Assembly (NCBI GenBank): GCA_903897855.1
Contig: CAIUDH010000088.1
Span: 1-64,000 of the forward strand
Direction of reading: 5' to 3'
Source of the DNA: an uncultured Bacteroidota bacterium
GTDB taxonomy: Bacteria > Bacteroidota > Bacteroidia > UKL13-3
DNA: 64,000 nucleotides
A model generated the notes under the pieces. It was not told the DNA's origin. It worked only from the letters and a program-made list of their open reading frames with translations, and ran no database searches. Both the position numbers and the translations under genes were made by a program. Below are positions 52,373 to 61,816 of the stretch, one piece after another. Numbering within the stretch: position 1 is the stretch's first letter; the number at the start of each line of letters is the position of its first letter.

Positions 52373-54391
52373 ATGCGTTACTTAATTACCTCTGCACTGC
52401 CTTATGCCAATGGCCCAAAACATATTGGACATTTGGCGGGTGCCTATTTGCCGGCTGATATTTTCACACGTTATGTTAAGGCGCAAGGGCACGATGTGGC
52501 TTTTGTATGCGGAAGCGACGAACACGGTGCTGCCATTACCATTCAGGCTATTAAGGAAAAAACTACACCCCAGGAAATCGTAGATAAATATCATGCACTG
52601 CTAAAAACATGCTTCGATAAATTCGATATCGATTTTGACATCTATCATCGTACTAGCGACTCTTTACACCATACCACGGCACAAGAGTTTTTTACCAATT
52701 TGAATGACAAGGGTGTTTTTCAAATTGATGAAAGCGAACAGTATTATGACACTGAAGCAGAGGTGTTTTTGGCCGATCGATATATTAAAGGTACCTGTCC
52801 GAATTGCGATTATGATTCGGCTTATGGCGATCAATGTGAGCGTTGTGGCAAATCGTTATCGCCGAATGAATTAATCAATCCTGTGTCTACTTTAAGTGGA
52901 AATAAGCCGGCATTAAAAGCAACCAAACATTGGAGTTTGCCATTAAATAAATACGAAGACTTTTTGCAGCAGTGGATCATCAAAGGCAAAAAAGATAAAT
53001 GGCGAAACACCGTTTATGGGCAATGCAAAAGTTGGATTGACGGAGGACTGCAGCCACGTGCAGTGACACGTGATTTAAATTGGGGAGTGAAGGTGCCCTT
53101 GAAAGAGGCGGAAGGCAAGGTGTTGTATGTGTGGTTCGATGCCCCCATCGGCTATATCAGCGCCACCAAAGCCTGGGCTGAAAAAAACAATAAAAACTGG
53201 AAAGATTATTGGTGTGATAAGGATACTAAGTTGGTACATTTTATTGGAAAGGATAATATCGTTTTTCATTGCATCATCTTCCCGGTCATGCTTCATGCCC
53301 ATGGCGAATTCATCTTGCCCGATCAGGTTCCTGCGAATGAGTTTTTAAATTTAGAAGGCGACAAAATGAGTACCAGCAGAGGCTGGAGCATTGAGATGCA
53401 CGAATTTCTCGATGCTTTCCCTGATAAAACCGACGAACTACGTTATTATTTAACCGCCATCGCACCGGAGACTAAAGATTCTGACTTTACTTGGAAGGGC
53501 TTTCAAACGGCGAATAAGAGTGAGCTGGTAGATATACTAGGTAATTATATTAACCGTGTTGTGATGCTAACACATAAGTTTTATCAGGGGGTTGTGCCTC
53601 TTCCTGCCGAAGCAGGGGAGGCGGAGAAAAATATAGCCTATGATATTATTGCACAAACCAAGAAGGTGCACGAACTTATTGAACAGTATAAATTTCGTGA
53701 AGCACAATTCGAGCTGATGAACCTAGCCCGTGCAGGGAATAAATATCTTGCCGAGGCCGAACCATGGAAGCTTATTAAAACCGACGAGGTGCAAACACGA
53801 ACCGTGATGTATACGGGTTTACAAGTGGCTGCACAGCTAGCTAAACTCATGCGTTATTTCATGCCTAAAAAAGCCGAGATGTTGGCGGAGATGCTGAACC
53901 TAAACCGACATTTAAACCTGACCCCGGGACATCTGATTAATGAGGCTCAATATCTTTTCAAACCCATTGAAGATGACCTTATTGAGGCTCAAATTATTAA
54001 ACTCAAACAACGCGTGGAAGCAAAACAAGAAATTATATCAGCCCCACTTCATAAGCCTCTAAAGCCTGAGATATCGATTGACGATTTTAACAAAATTGAT
54101 TTACGTGCGGGCACCATCATCGAGGCGAAGAAAGTAGAGAAAGCCGACAAACTTTTACAATTGACCATTGACCTTGGTTTTGAGAAACGTACGGTGCTCT
54201 CGGGTATTGCCATGCATTATCAACCCGAAGAGGTTATTGGCCTTCAAGTAACGGTTGTGGCCAATTTGGCATCACGTAAAATGCGTGGTATCGATAGCTA
54301 TGGTATGATATTGATGGCTGAAGATGCAACAGGGAAACTTGTTTTTGTGAACCCGAAAAACCTCACCGGTAATGGTAGCGATGTGAAATAG
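52373..54391 (+). CDS. metG: Methionyl-tRNA synthetase with C-terminal tRNA-binding domain
   Basis: 672 residues. HIGH motif reads H-I-G-H (about 17-20), the zinc site is C-P-N-C ... C-E-R-C (about 142-160), and the KMSKS motif reads K-M-S-T-S. The extra C-terminal OB domain (about 570-672; I-D-L-R-A-G-T-I, S-R-K-M-R-G) is the Trbp111-like tRNA-binding and dimer domain. Confidence 0.98.
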   Translation: MRYLITSALPYANGPKHIGHLAGAYLPADIFTRYVKAQGHDVAFVCGSDEHGAAITIQAIKEKTTPQEIVDKYHALLKTCFDKFDIDFDIYHRTSDSLHHTTAQEFFTNLNDKGVFQIDESEQYYDTEAEVFLADRYIKGTCPNCDYDSAYGDQCERCGKSLSPNELINPVSTLSGNKPALKATKHWSLPLNKYEDFLQQWIIKGKKDKWRNTVYGQCKSWIDGGLQPRAVTRDLNWGVKVPLKEAEGKVLYVWFDAPIGYISATKAWAEKNNKNWKDYWCDKDTKLVHFIGKDNIVFHCIIFPVMLHAHGEFILPDQVPANEFLNLEGDKMSTSRGWSIEMHEFLDAFPDKTDELRYYLTAIAPETKDSDFTWKGFQTANKSELVDILGNYINRVVMLTHKFYQGVVPLPAEAGEAEKNIAYDIIAQTKKVHELIEQYKFREAQFELMNLARAGNKYLAEAEPWKLIKTDEVQTRTVMYTGLQVAAQLAKLMRYFMPKKAEMLAEMLNLNRHLNLTPGHLINEAQYLFKPIEDDLIEAQIIKLKQRVEAKQEIISAPLHKPLKPEISIDDFNKIDLRAGTIIEAKKVEKADKLLQLTIDLGFEKRTVLSGIAMHYQPEEVIGLQVTVVANLASRKMRGIDSYGMILMAEDATGKLVFVNPKNLTGNGSDVK

Positions 54392-54437
54392 TTTCTTGAG
54401 CGTGCACTCAGTCGGCCAATAATTCCTAACATACACA

Positions 54438-57400
54438 TCAAAAAAGATACCTCACTTCCAGGCCACCGGTATGAATCATCGGTTTGCCTTTGGCCGCTCT
54501 GCCATTATAATTTAAATTAATTTGCATCGTACTGCTTATTTGATGAAGGAAAGTGAGATAAACCAAGCCATTATTTCCATTGTTCAGTCCTTGCAACATC
54601 TCATAACCGACCGTGGAGTTGGCATCGCCTTTGAAATTGATATTGACCAGGCTCAATCGACCATCCATAAAACTTTTGGAACTTAAATACCAGTGTAAGT
54701 CCAAGCCAGCTTCAACATTTTTGGTTTCGGTGTTTAGTTGCACTGTTTCTTTAGCAACAAAGTACTTCGCTCGAAGCGATACTCTTAGTGATTGCCGTAT
54801 CTCCAGATTTAGTTTTGGTTCGATGCTGTAATAGTTGAATCGATAATTTCGCAGTGTGAAAAACTGAGAATTTAACTGCTTCATCCCATCCAAAAAATAA
54901 ATTTGGATGAAACTTAGTGTGTTGAAAGTGTAACGAACTACCATTTCATTTTCACTTTTTTTACGTGTGTCAAGGCCATAACTAAGTAAGCTAGTGTTGC
55001 CCGTGCTACGATAGTTATAACGAAGGTCAAAGGTGTTGAAGGGGTGATTGAAGATTAAATTATTCTCCATAAAATAACTATTGCTAACGAGAGAAGTGTC
55101 GTTTTTTTCGGGGGCAAACGTGGTTACAAAAAACTTGTTTTGTGAATACTGTTTAACCTCATTCTTATAAGTAAGCCGATTCTCAAATTTGCTCACAAAA
55201 TGTTTTACCCCTTTTTTGGTGCTCCATATTTTGTAGGGTTGAAGGTTGAAGGTTTCATACAGAGCGAAGTAATTCACTTTTTCAAAATCTTGTGTTGGAA
55301 CTAGTATACGCACATATTTGGTCTCATCCGGATTGTATGCTTGTTCAAATTCATTCAGTTGTTTTACCCCATCGGAGTTATAGTCGCGCCAGGTGTATGA
55401 ACCCCGCCCGGCGGGCACCTCAATAAAGGTGTAAACTCTTCGTTGTTCTTGTCCGCTTCCTCCATTGCATTGTAAATTATGCTGTATGGCATTTTGAAAA
55501 GTTTGCCAAGCATGTTGTAACTGAAAAGTGATGCTTTTGTCGTTTTTCAATGGGGTAAGGGTGGTGGTATGTACTTCGATGGTTTTATACTGGGCTTGTA
55601 GTTGAATGATTTGTTTTTTTAGTTGAATGATTCCATTGGCCGCCACGATATTTGTGCTATAGGCTTGCTGGTAGCTTTGGTACAGGGGTGCCGCATCATT
55701 TCTTCTGGAGGCGTCGATTTTGAACTGACTTGTTTTTTGCCCCCATTTTAAAAATGCTAAACCTTGCGTGTAGGCGTAGCTTTGTATTTGGAGGGTGTCG
55801 TTGCCGGGACTTTTAAACTTACTTGACTCTTGTTTTACTTCTGCACCGAGTGCTAGCGATTTTAGGAGTTGCTGCATGTAATAGAGATTCCAAAGGGCGC
55901 TATTGTTTATGTTTTTTAAGAGCTGTAAGCTGTTTTGCATAAGTTCTCCCGACGCAATGACGGTAGTATTTTTCTGTTTTATATTTAGGCTCGAGTTCAA
56001 GAGTAGTCCATCCTGTTCTTGATCTCTCGTGTATTGCTGTACTCCAACGGTGAAATTTTTCTCGACAGTTTTTTTCAATCTAACCTCAACCTTGGTATTA
56101 TATTCCATGGCTTGTGAGCTAGCCTCCGGCATTTGTTGTAGTTGTCGGTTCCAGGTTCGTGTAAAGTTAATATCACGAAATCGCTCTACACTTTTGAAGT
56201 TCTTGTTAATATAATCGAAACAAGCGGTGGTGCTTAACTCAAGGGGTTTCTCTTTTTTCGACAGGATGAAATTTTGATCCCATTGGGTGTGAGTAGCAAT
56301 CCCTTTATCGTCGCTCTTATTTATTTTGCTGAATTCGTTTTTATCAAAATTACTCCCGGCAATTTCGAGGGTGATGCTTTGATGTTTGTTTATTCTATAA
56401 TCGATTCCGAAGGAAATATTCTGTAATGCTTGTGGTGCCGTAAGTGGCAGTAGGGGTTCGGAATTGCCTTGCAGTACTCCGTTCAGGGGTGGGATAAATT
56501 CATAAACTTTTCCATTTATTTCACTTTTTATGATTCGGTAATTCCCTCTGCCTTCTCCTACTTCGTTAAATAATATTTCAAAATACACAGTGTCGTTGGT
56601 GTTGCCTTTGGCTAAAACGTACACCCCTAAATAGCCTAAGGTATCTACCTTTCGATAAAGTATTTTTTCGTTGGTAAAGAGTCTCACTTCTTTTGCAGAG
56701 GAGCTAAAAGCTTGATTCACACTATCGCCTACGCTGGCCAGTTTTTGTTTCTGTGCATCGGTAAGTTCTAAAAGTACGGGTTGGTTTTTCAAATCCTTTT
56801 CACTGAAATAATGTACCCGTAAACTAAGTTTATCCTGTTGCCATTCGACAAAACTATTGAGTACGGCTCTGGAGTAATTTCTATCGGTATACTGAAATTC
56901 GGCAACGATACGACTGGTAGAAAGGATTAATCTTTTGGCCGTGAATGATATTTCGCCGGTGTTATAGTCAATGATATAATCGTTGTCGTATCCACGGGTG
57001 AGTAGCTTGTCGTCGAAGAAAATTCGCTCACTGCCCGCGTTTATGAGCACATAGAGTTCGCCATTATTTCCTTTCAGCCTATAGGGGCCTTGATTCCCAT
57101 CTAATACTGCTACTGTTTGACGCGCATAGCGACCTTTGGCAGAGCCGGCACTCGCACCATAGGTGAGAGATTGGGTAGAGTCGAATTGGGTTTTAGCCGT
57201 TAGATAAAGGCCTCGGTTTCGCTTGTAATAATTCATGAAATAACTTTTCGAGAGATCTGGTTTCAATTCAAAATCCCCTACGGTTACCTGTTTGTCTAAA
57301 CTATAAAGTTTGATATAGACCTTGTCAAATTCCTGTAATTGCAAGGTGCTTCCATCGGGTTGGAGCTGGGTGTTATCGTCGCTTATCGAACCGAGCACAT

Positions 57401-57893
57401 TCCATTCTGAATTAACTTTACCGCTGAGTTGTAAATTAAAAATGGAGTTCAGTACTAAGTCTTGATTATTGCCGATGCTCACGCCACGTGAAATAACCCC
57501 ACTCTTATTGAGCCCCAGAGCTTCATCATCGAGGGTGCTGAGGTGCGAAGGGATATACCCCCAGGCATAACCTTTATCTCCGGCATTGGTTCTGATTATG
57601 GTTTTATTTTTATTAGCGTAATTTGATTGAAAAGGAAAGTACAATACCCGGTACGATATTTTTATATTTCCACGTTGCAATGTAATGATGGAGGCATTGA
57701 TATAATTAATTGAATATTTTGCCGTATCGATGGTGGTATCGGAAATTATTTTAACATCGGCCACGGCCAACGTATCAAAAAATGTGGTATCCGACTTTAT
57801 CTCAATCGTTTTCACTCTCAAATTAGAGCTCATCTGAGCCTTTGAGGAAAAAAGCGAAAGGCAAAAAATAAAAATTATTGCACCACGTTGCAT
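54438..57893 (-). CDS. Very large outer-membrane protein, SprA-like in part
   Basis: 1151 residues with signal peptide ending S-S-K-A-Q. The part at about 128-160 (G-V-S-I-G-N-N-Q-D-L-V-L-N-S, then L-Q-L-S-G-K-V) recalls SprA, the T9SS translocon pore, and Q-L-Q-P-D-G-S-T-x-x-L-Q-E-F-D-K-V is strongly conserved in Bacteroidota. The rest is beta strands ending G-G-L-E-V-R-Y-L-F with a terminal Phe, so it is likely an outer-membrane barrel. It is shorter than true SprA (over 2000 residues), so it is not the translocon itself. Confidence 0.75.
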   Translation of the reverse strand: MQRGAIIFIFCLSLFSSKAQMSSNLRVKTIEIKSDTTFFDTLAVADVKIISDTTIDTAKYSINYINASIITLQRGNIKISYRVLYFPFQSNYANKNKTIIRTNAGDKGYAWGYIPSHLSTLDDEALGLNKSGVISRGVSIGNNQDLVLNSIFNLQLSGKVNSEWNVLGSISDDNTQLQPDGSTLQLQEFDKVYIKLYSLDKQVTVGDFELKPDLSKSYFMNYYKRNRGLYLTAKTQFDSTQSLTYGASAGSAKGRYARQTVAVLDGNQGPYRLKGNNGELYVLINAGSERIFFDDKLLTRGYDNDYIIDYNTGEISFTAKRLILSTSRIVAEFQYTDRNYSRAVLNSFVEWQQDKLSLRVHYFSEKDLKNQPVLLELTDAQKQKLASVGDSVNQAFSSSAKEVRLFTNEKILYRKVDTLGYLGVYVLAKGNTNDTVYFEILFNEVGEGRGNYRIIKSEINGKVYEFIPPLNGVLQGNSEPLLPLTAPQALQNISFGIDYRINKHQSITLEIAGSNFDKNEFSKINKSDDKGIATHTQWDQNFILSKKEKPLELSTTACFDYINKNFKSVERFRDINFTRTWNRQLQQMPEASSQAMEYNTKVEVRLKKTVEKNFTVGVQQYTRDQEQDGLLLNSSLNIKQKNTTVIASGELMQNSLQLLKNINNSALWNLYYMQQLLKSLALGAEVKQESSKFKSPGNDTLQIQSYAYTQGLAFLKWGQKTSQFKIDASRRNDAAPLYQSYQQAYSTNIVAANGIIQLKKQIIQLQAQYKTIEVHTTTLTPLKNDKSITFQLQHAWQTFQNAIQHNLQCNGGSGQEQRRVYTFIEVPAGRGSYTWRDYNSDGVKQLNEFEQAYNPDETKYVRILVPTQDFEKVNYFALYETFNLQPYKIWSTKKGVKHFVSKFENRLTYKNEVKQYSQNKFFVTTFAPEKNDTSLVSNSYFMENNLIFNHPFNTFDLRYNYRSTGNTSLLSYGLDTRKKSENEMVVRYTFNTLSFIQIYFLDGMKQLNSQFFTLRNYRFNYYSIEPKLNLEIRQSLRVSLRAKYFVAKETVQLNTETKNVEAGLDLHWYLSSKSFMDGRLSLVNINFKGDANSTVGYEMLQGLNNGNNGLVYLTFLHQISSTMQINLNYNGRAAKGKPMIHTGGLEVRYLF

Positions 57894-57943
57894 GTTATGT
57901 GCAATTTAGGAAAATAAATAGATTTGAATGTAAGTTGGTGTTT

Positions 57944-59290
57944 TTATATCTCTCTCTTCACATCCCAGGCTTCGAGGTAGTCGCCAATTTTACGTAAGAA
58001 ACTTCCACCAAGCACGCCATCAACCACTCGATGATCGTAGCTTAACGAAAGAAACATCATGCTGCGAATGGCAATCATATCCCCTTCGGCAGTCTCAATC
58101 ACTGCAGGCTTTTTGCGAATGGCACCAATGGCAAGTATGGCTACCTGTGGCTGAAATATAATTGGAGTTCCCATTACATTACCGAAGGTACCGACGTTGG
58201 TAATGGTGAAGGTACCACCTTGGATATCATCGGGTAATAATTTGTTTTGACGAGCCCGGTTGGCTAAATCATTGACGCATTTAGTAAGACCTACCAAGTT
58301 CATATGGTCAGCATTTTTAATTACGGGCACAATTAAATTGCCAGTAGGTAATGCCGTAGCCATTCCGATATTGATGTTTTTACGTTTGATAATATTCGTA
58401 CCATCAATGCTTATATTCACCATCGGGAAATCTTTGATCGCCTTTACCACGCATTCAACAAATATCGGCGTGAAGGTAATTTTCTCGCCTTCTTTTTTCT
58501 CAAATGGCGTTTTTACTTTCTCTCTCCAGCGCACTAAATTCGTGACGTCGCACTCAACAAAACTGGTCACATGCGGACTTACATGTTTACTCATGACCAT
58601 ATGTTCGGCAATAAGTTTGCGCATTCGGTCCATTTCAATGATTTCGTCGCCTGCTGCCGTTACAACCTTAGGCGCTACCGGTATGGCTGATATTGCAGTC
58701 ATTGGTTTCGAAACTGCAATCTCGGGCTTCTCCTGTGAAGTGCTAACCCCTATTGGTTTTGCAGTGTTGCTTCTGTTTTCTAAATAGGCAATAATGTCAC
58801 GCTTGGTCACTCGTCCTTCGGCACCGGTGCCCTCCATGCCTTCAAGTTCAGACATCGTAACATTTTCGGTACGGGCAATATTTAACACCAGTGGCGAATA
58901 AAAACGGTTCCCGTTTACAATCGGTTTTATCACCTGGGCGATGGCTTCAACTTTCGTTTCCAAGGTTGCAGCTGCTTCTTTCACAATTTCCGAAACTTTA
59001 TTTTCGATAACAGCGTTAGGCACTGCAGGAGGAGCAGAATCTAAGGCTTTGCTGTCGGTAATAATGGCGATAACAGCACCCACTGCTACTACATCATTCT
59101 CTTTGAATAATTTTTTAGTCAAAATGCCTGCATAAGAACTAGGCACTTCGCTATCCACTTTGTCGGTGGCAATCTCAAGCAATGTTTCATCCATAGCAAT
59201 GCTATCACCTTCGTTTTTCATCCACTTTATAATTGTCGCCTCTGCAATACTTTCGCCCATCTTAGGCATCACCAATTGAAACTCAGCCAT
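57944..59290 (-). CDS. 2-oxoacid dehydrogenase E2 (dihydrolipoamide acyltransferase)
   Basis: 448 residues. Lipoyl domain (1-75) with the lipoylated Lys44 in A-T-D-K-V-D-S, peripheral subunit-binding domain (about 131-175, S-P-L-V-L-N-I-A-R ... G-R-V-T-K-R-D-I), and the catalytic core with the active His420 in S-L-S-Y-D-H-R-V-V-D-G. Cannot be assigned to pyruvate, oxoglutarate or branched-chain complexes without the E1 genes, which are not adjacent. Confidence 0.95.
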   Translation of the reverse strand: MAEFQLVMPKMGESIAEATIIKWMKNEGDSIAMDETLLEIATDKVDSEVPSSYAGILTKKLFKENDVVAVGAVIAIITDSKALDSAPPAVPNAVIENKVSEIVKEAAATLETKVEAIAQVIKPIVNGNRFYSPLVLNIARTENVTMSELEGMEGTGAEGRVTKRDIIAYLENRSNTAKPIGVSTSQEKPEIAVSKPMTAISAIPVAPKVVTAAGDEIIEMDRMRKLIAEHMVMSKHVSPHVTSFVECDVTNLVRWREKVKTPFEKKEGEKITFTPIFVECVVKAIKDFPMVNISIDGTNIIKRKNINIGMATALPTGNLIVPVIKNADHMNLVGLTKCVNDLANRARQNKLLPDDIQGGTFTITNVGTFGNVMGTPIIFQPQVAILAIGAIRKKPAVIETAEGDMIAIRSMMFLSLSYDHRVVDGVLGGSFLRKIGDYLEAWDVKREI

Positions 59291-59313
59291 TATCTTGATT
59301 TTTAATTATGCAA

Positions 59314-59321
59314 CAAAAATA
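59314..59321 (-). promoter_or_regulatory. -7 element (TATTTTTG) for the E2 gene
   Basis: Perfect match on the minus strand about 25 bases before the start codon at 59290. Confidence 0.4.
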
Positions 59322-59493
59322 AGTTTTTATAAATAATTTTTCGATATTAAATGTATATCGCAAAGGAGTAGGCGCTAAAAGTTAATTAAGAGTGCTTTAA
59401 ACAGTGGCGATACCTAACCTGAACACCCGGTTACTAAAAACAAATTCCAACCTGATTATTATGGTACAATCAGTAACAAAATGCTTCTCGGAT

Positions 59494-60168
59494 TTACACC
59501 TGACTCAAGGCATCCAAGCGCGTGTTCTCCATGGCTCCCATAAAAATATAGTAAAGGCTAATAAGTATAATGGAATGGCTGATGTCGTTGAAGTTGAAGA
59601 ATTCAGAAATTGAGAATTGTATGCTGTGAATCAAAATTGGAATTATAGATAACGCCAAGCCGAAAGCAATTTTGCCAGAGCCTTTGATTTCTTGTTTGAA
59701 GGCAGTATAGCTGCCGTAAAGAGCTACCAAAACCACGATTCCTGCATGTATTTTTATTAAACGAAAGTCCTCATTCACGATCGTGATTAGAGCGATACTA
59801 AGGGTAATAAGCATGGAGGAGGTTTTTAACCTTTCGAACAAAGCGGCATTGTTTCTTTGCGTGCTTTCAATGGTGGTTCGCAGTAGGAAATAGGAAGACA
59901 AAATGATAAAGAGATTCATCACCACTCGAACAGTTCTGAAATTGATATCGTTCATGTAAAATCTCAAACCATGCGAAACGGCTCCAAGAAAAGTAGAGAT
60001 GGCAAATGTAAAAAAGAACCATCTCCAGAATCTAAGTATTGGCTCACTTTTCTCCGACAATTTAAGTTTCTGAAAAAAATAGATACAAAAAACAGTAACC
60101 CACAAATCGGTAGCAACGGTAACAGGTTCAAGAATAATACAGCCGAGGTCGATAGAGGTGATGGTCAT
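59494..60168 (-). CDS. Multi-pass membrane protein (E-P-x-T-x-x-T-D type, unknown function)
   Basis: A 224-residue protein with about seven hydrophobic helices. The first one starts with L-E-P-V-T-V-A-T-D, a conserved pattern in a Bacteroidota family of unknown function (DUF6962-like, tentative). H-G-L-R-F-Y and other charged residues lie at helix ends. It starts 12 bases from a 14-bp palindrome and follows the KdsC-like gene by 91 bases. Confidence 0.75.
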   Translation of the reverse strand: MTITSIDLGCIILEPVTVATDLWVTVFCIYFFQKLKLSEKSEPILRFWRWFFFTFAISTFLGAVSHGLRFYMNDINFRTVRVVMNLFIILSSYFLLRTTIESTQRNNAALFERLKTSSMLITLSIALITIVNEDFRLIKIHAGIVVLVALYGSYTAFKQEIKGSGKIAFGLALSIIPILIHSIQFSISEFFNFNDISHSIILISLYYIFMGAMENTRLDALSQV

Positions 60169-60179
60169 TTATTATAAGG

Positions 60180-60193
60180 ACTCAAATTTGAGT
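60180..60193. promoter_or_regulatory. Perfect 14-bp palindrome (ACTCAAATTTGAGT) upstream of the membrane protein gene
   Basis: Fully symmetric. It lies 11 bases before the ATG at 60168. It could be a dimeric repressor site; no regulator is known. Confidence 0.35.
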
Positions 60194-60259
60194 ATGATGT
60201 GAAGGTTTTAAAGGTTTGTTTTTCGCTTCAAATAGGAATTTGTTTGGGGAGTCAAGAAA

Positions 60260-60727
60260 TTAGATGTCCCAATGCATATCAATAAATTCGCGCACACAGG
60301 CATCGCCACCATTGCGGTTAAGCACGATGTGCGAAATCTTCTTTATTTTATCTACAGCATCGGCAGGGCATGCGGCAATCCCCACTTGTTCCATACATTT
60401 TAAGTCGTTTAAATCATCACCAATATAGGCGATATCAATGAGTTTTATATTTAACTCTTTGCTCCACTGTTTCAACACCGTAATTTTGTTTTTTTTGCCC
60501 ACATAAACGCGGCTGATGCCAAGCAAATTGGCCCGACGTTGAATGAGATTAATGTTATGCCCGCTGCTGATGATGCCTACCTCTATATTATATTTAGCAA
60601 TCAAACGCTGAATGGCAAGTCCGTCTTTCGTGTTGAATCGTTTAAATTCATCACCGCTTTCGGTATAATACATTCCGCCATCGGTGAGTACACCGTCGAC
60701 ATCGAGGAGAAGGAGTTTTATTTGCAT
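60260..60727 (-). CDS. KdsC-like phosphatase (HAD family)
   Basis: 155 residues from ATG 60727. Starting residues at 60778 give an unlikely extension before the conserved L-L-L-L-D-V-D-G-V-L-T-D-G. The catalytic pair is D9 and D11; motif 2 is S-S-G-H, Lys motif is G-K-K-N-K, and the acidic motif is G-D-D-L-N-D. KdsC splits Kdo 8-phosphate; but here it stands next to a DAHP-synthase gene and an RPE-CBS gene, so the substrate may be another 3-deoxy-sugar phosphate. Confidence 0.88.
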   Translation of the reverse strand: MQIKLLLLDVDGVLTDGGMYYTESGDEFKRFNTKDGLAIQRLIAKYNIEVGIISSGHNINLIQRRANLLGISRVYVGKKNKITVLKQWSKELNIKLIDIAYIGDDLNDLKCMEQVGIAACPADAVDKIKKISHIVLNRNGGDACVREFIDMHWDI

Positions 60728-60814
60728 GGAATGAATATTTGTAGAAGTGGTTAATGTCGAATCGCAGGCGCAGTGCAATGACGTGCTTTCTGCTCTGCCA
60801 TTTTATTGTATTTA

Positions 60815-61813
60815 TTAAATAAGATTTCGTCCAACTGCATTAGCGATGACTTTCATTTCGCCAAAAAGTTTGGTGAATGTGGGATGGTCTAACTGCTGGG
60901 AAGCATCACTTTTAGCGACTTTCGGGTTTGGATGTACTTCAATCAATAAGCCATCACATCCAAAGGCCACCGACGCTTTCGCTAAATCGGGCACTCCATA
61001 AGCATATCCCATAGCATGGCTAGGGTCTAATATTACTGGAAGGTTGGTATTATATTTTAAATAAGCAGCACCACATAAGTCGAAGGTGAAACGGGTTTTC
61101 GTTTCAAAGGTGCGTATGCCGCGTTCACATAAAATTACTTGCTCGTTGCCACCGCTTAAAATAAATTCGGCGGCTTGCACAAACTCCTGTAAGGTAGTGC
61201 CGAAGCCACGTTTAAGCAAAACGGGTTTCCTTGCTTCTCCACACCTGCGTAAAATACTTTGGTCATACATCGCTTTGGCTCCGATTTGTACAATATCGGC
61301 GTATTCTATCACGGCATCAACGTGCGATGAGTCTTTTACCTCGGTGATAATATTCAGCCCGTATTGTTTGCGAATTTCAGCCAGCATTTTTAAGCCTTCT
61401 AACTCCATCCCTTGAAAACTGTAAGGGGAGGTTCTCGGCTTAAAACAACCTGCTCTTAAGGTGTTGACACCCAAGCCTACAAGCATTTTGGCTGTTTCTT
61501 CTATCTGTTCCCAACTTTCAATGGAGCAAGGGCCGGCTATCACTGGCGTATTTTTCGAGGTGCCTCCGATGGTTGTCTTCCCCCATTTAATTTCCCGTAG
61601 CTCGTTGCGATAGGTTTTGCTGGCAAGCTGGATATCGGTTTCCATGGCCCAATGGCCATCGGACTTTCCAGCCACCAAAGCAGGGAGCTCTTTCACGGCC
61701 GAAGGGGTTATTAAAATGAAATGTGCGCCATTGAAATAGCGCATGGCTTGTAGCTCGTGAGCCAGTGCGTGGGCTTCCTTTTCTTGTATCTCTTTTTTGA
61801 GGTGGATAATCAT
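60815..61813 (-). CDS. 3-deoxy-7-phosphoheptulonate (DAHP) synthase, type I-beta, with variant active-site loop
   Basis: 332 residues. An N-terminal ferredoxin-like region (1-75) precedes the barrel. Metal and substrate residues: Cys96 in A-G-P-C-S, the K-P-R-T-S motif (125-129) that marks DAHP rather than Kdo8P synthases, Lys201 in L-L-K-R-G, G-I-R-T-F-E (232-237) and His266 in D-P-S-H-A. The usual G-A-R-N-M-Q-N loop reads G-A-K-A-M-Y-D-Q at 178-185. The gene starts 3 bases after the stop of the RPE-CBS gene, so they are co-translated. A shikimate role is likely; a role in another 3-deoxy sugar is possible. Confidence 0.85.
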   Translation of the reverse strand: MIIHLKKEIQEKEAHALAHELQAMRYFNGAHFILITPSAVKELPALVAGKSDGHWAMETDIQLASKTYRNELREIKWGKTTIGGTSKNTPVIAGPCSIESWEQIEETAKMLVGLGVNTLRAGCFKPRTSPYSFQGMELEGLKMLAEIRKQYGLNIITEVKDSSHVDAVIEYADIVQIGAKAMYDQSILRRCGEARKPVLLKRGFGTTLQEFVQAAEFILSGGNEQVILCERGIRTFETKTRFTFDLCGAAYLKYNTNLPVILDPSHAMGYAYGVPDLAKASVAFGCDGLLIEVHPNPKVAKSDASQQLDHPTFTKLFGEMKVIANAVGRNLI

Positions 61814-61816
61814 ATT

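Noticed and set aside
58260-58787. A 175-residue antisense open frame within the E2 gene
   Set aside because: The sense gene is complete and conserved; the antisense product is only hydrophobic through codon bias.
59404-59613. Small forward open frame beside the membrane protein gene
   Set aside because: Half of it overlaps the membrane protein gene on the other strand, and there is no promoter or motif.
61086-61415. A 109-residue forward open frame inside the DAHP synthase gene
   Set aside because: Wholly antisense to conserved catalytic motifs.
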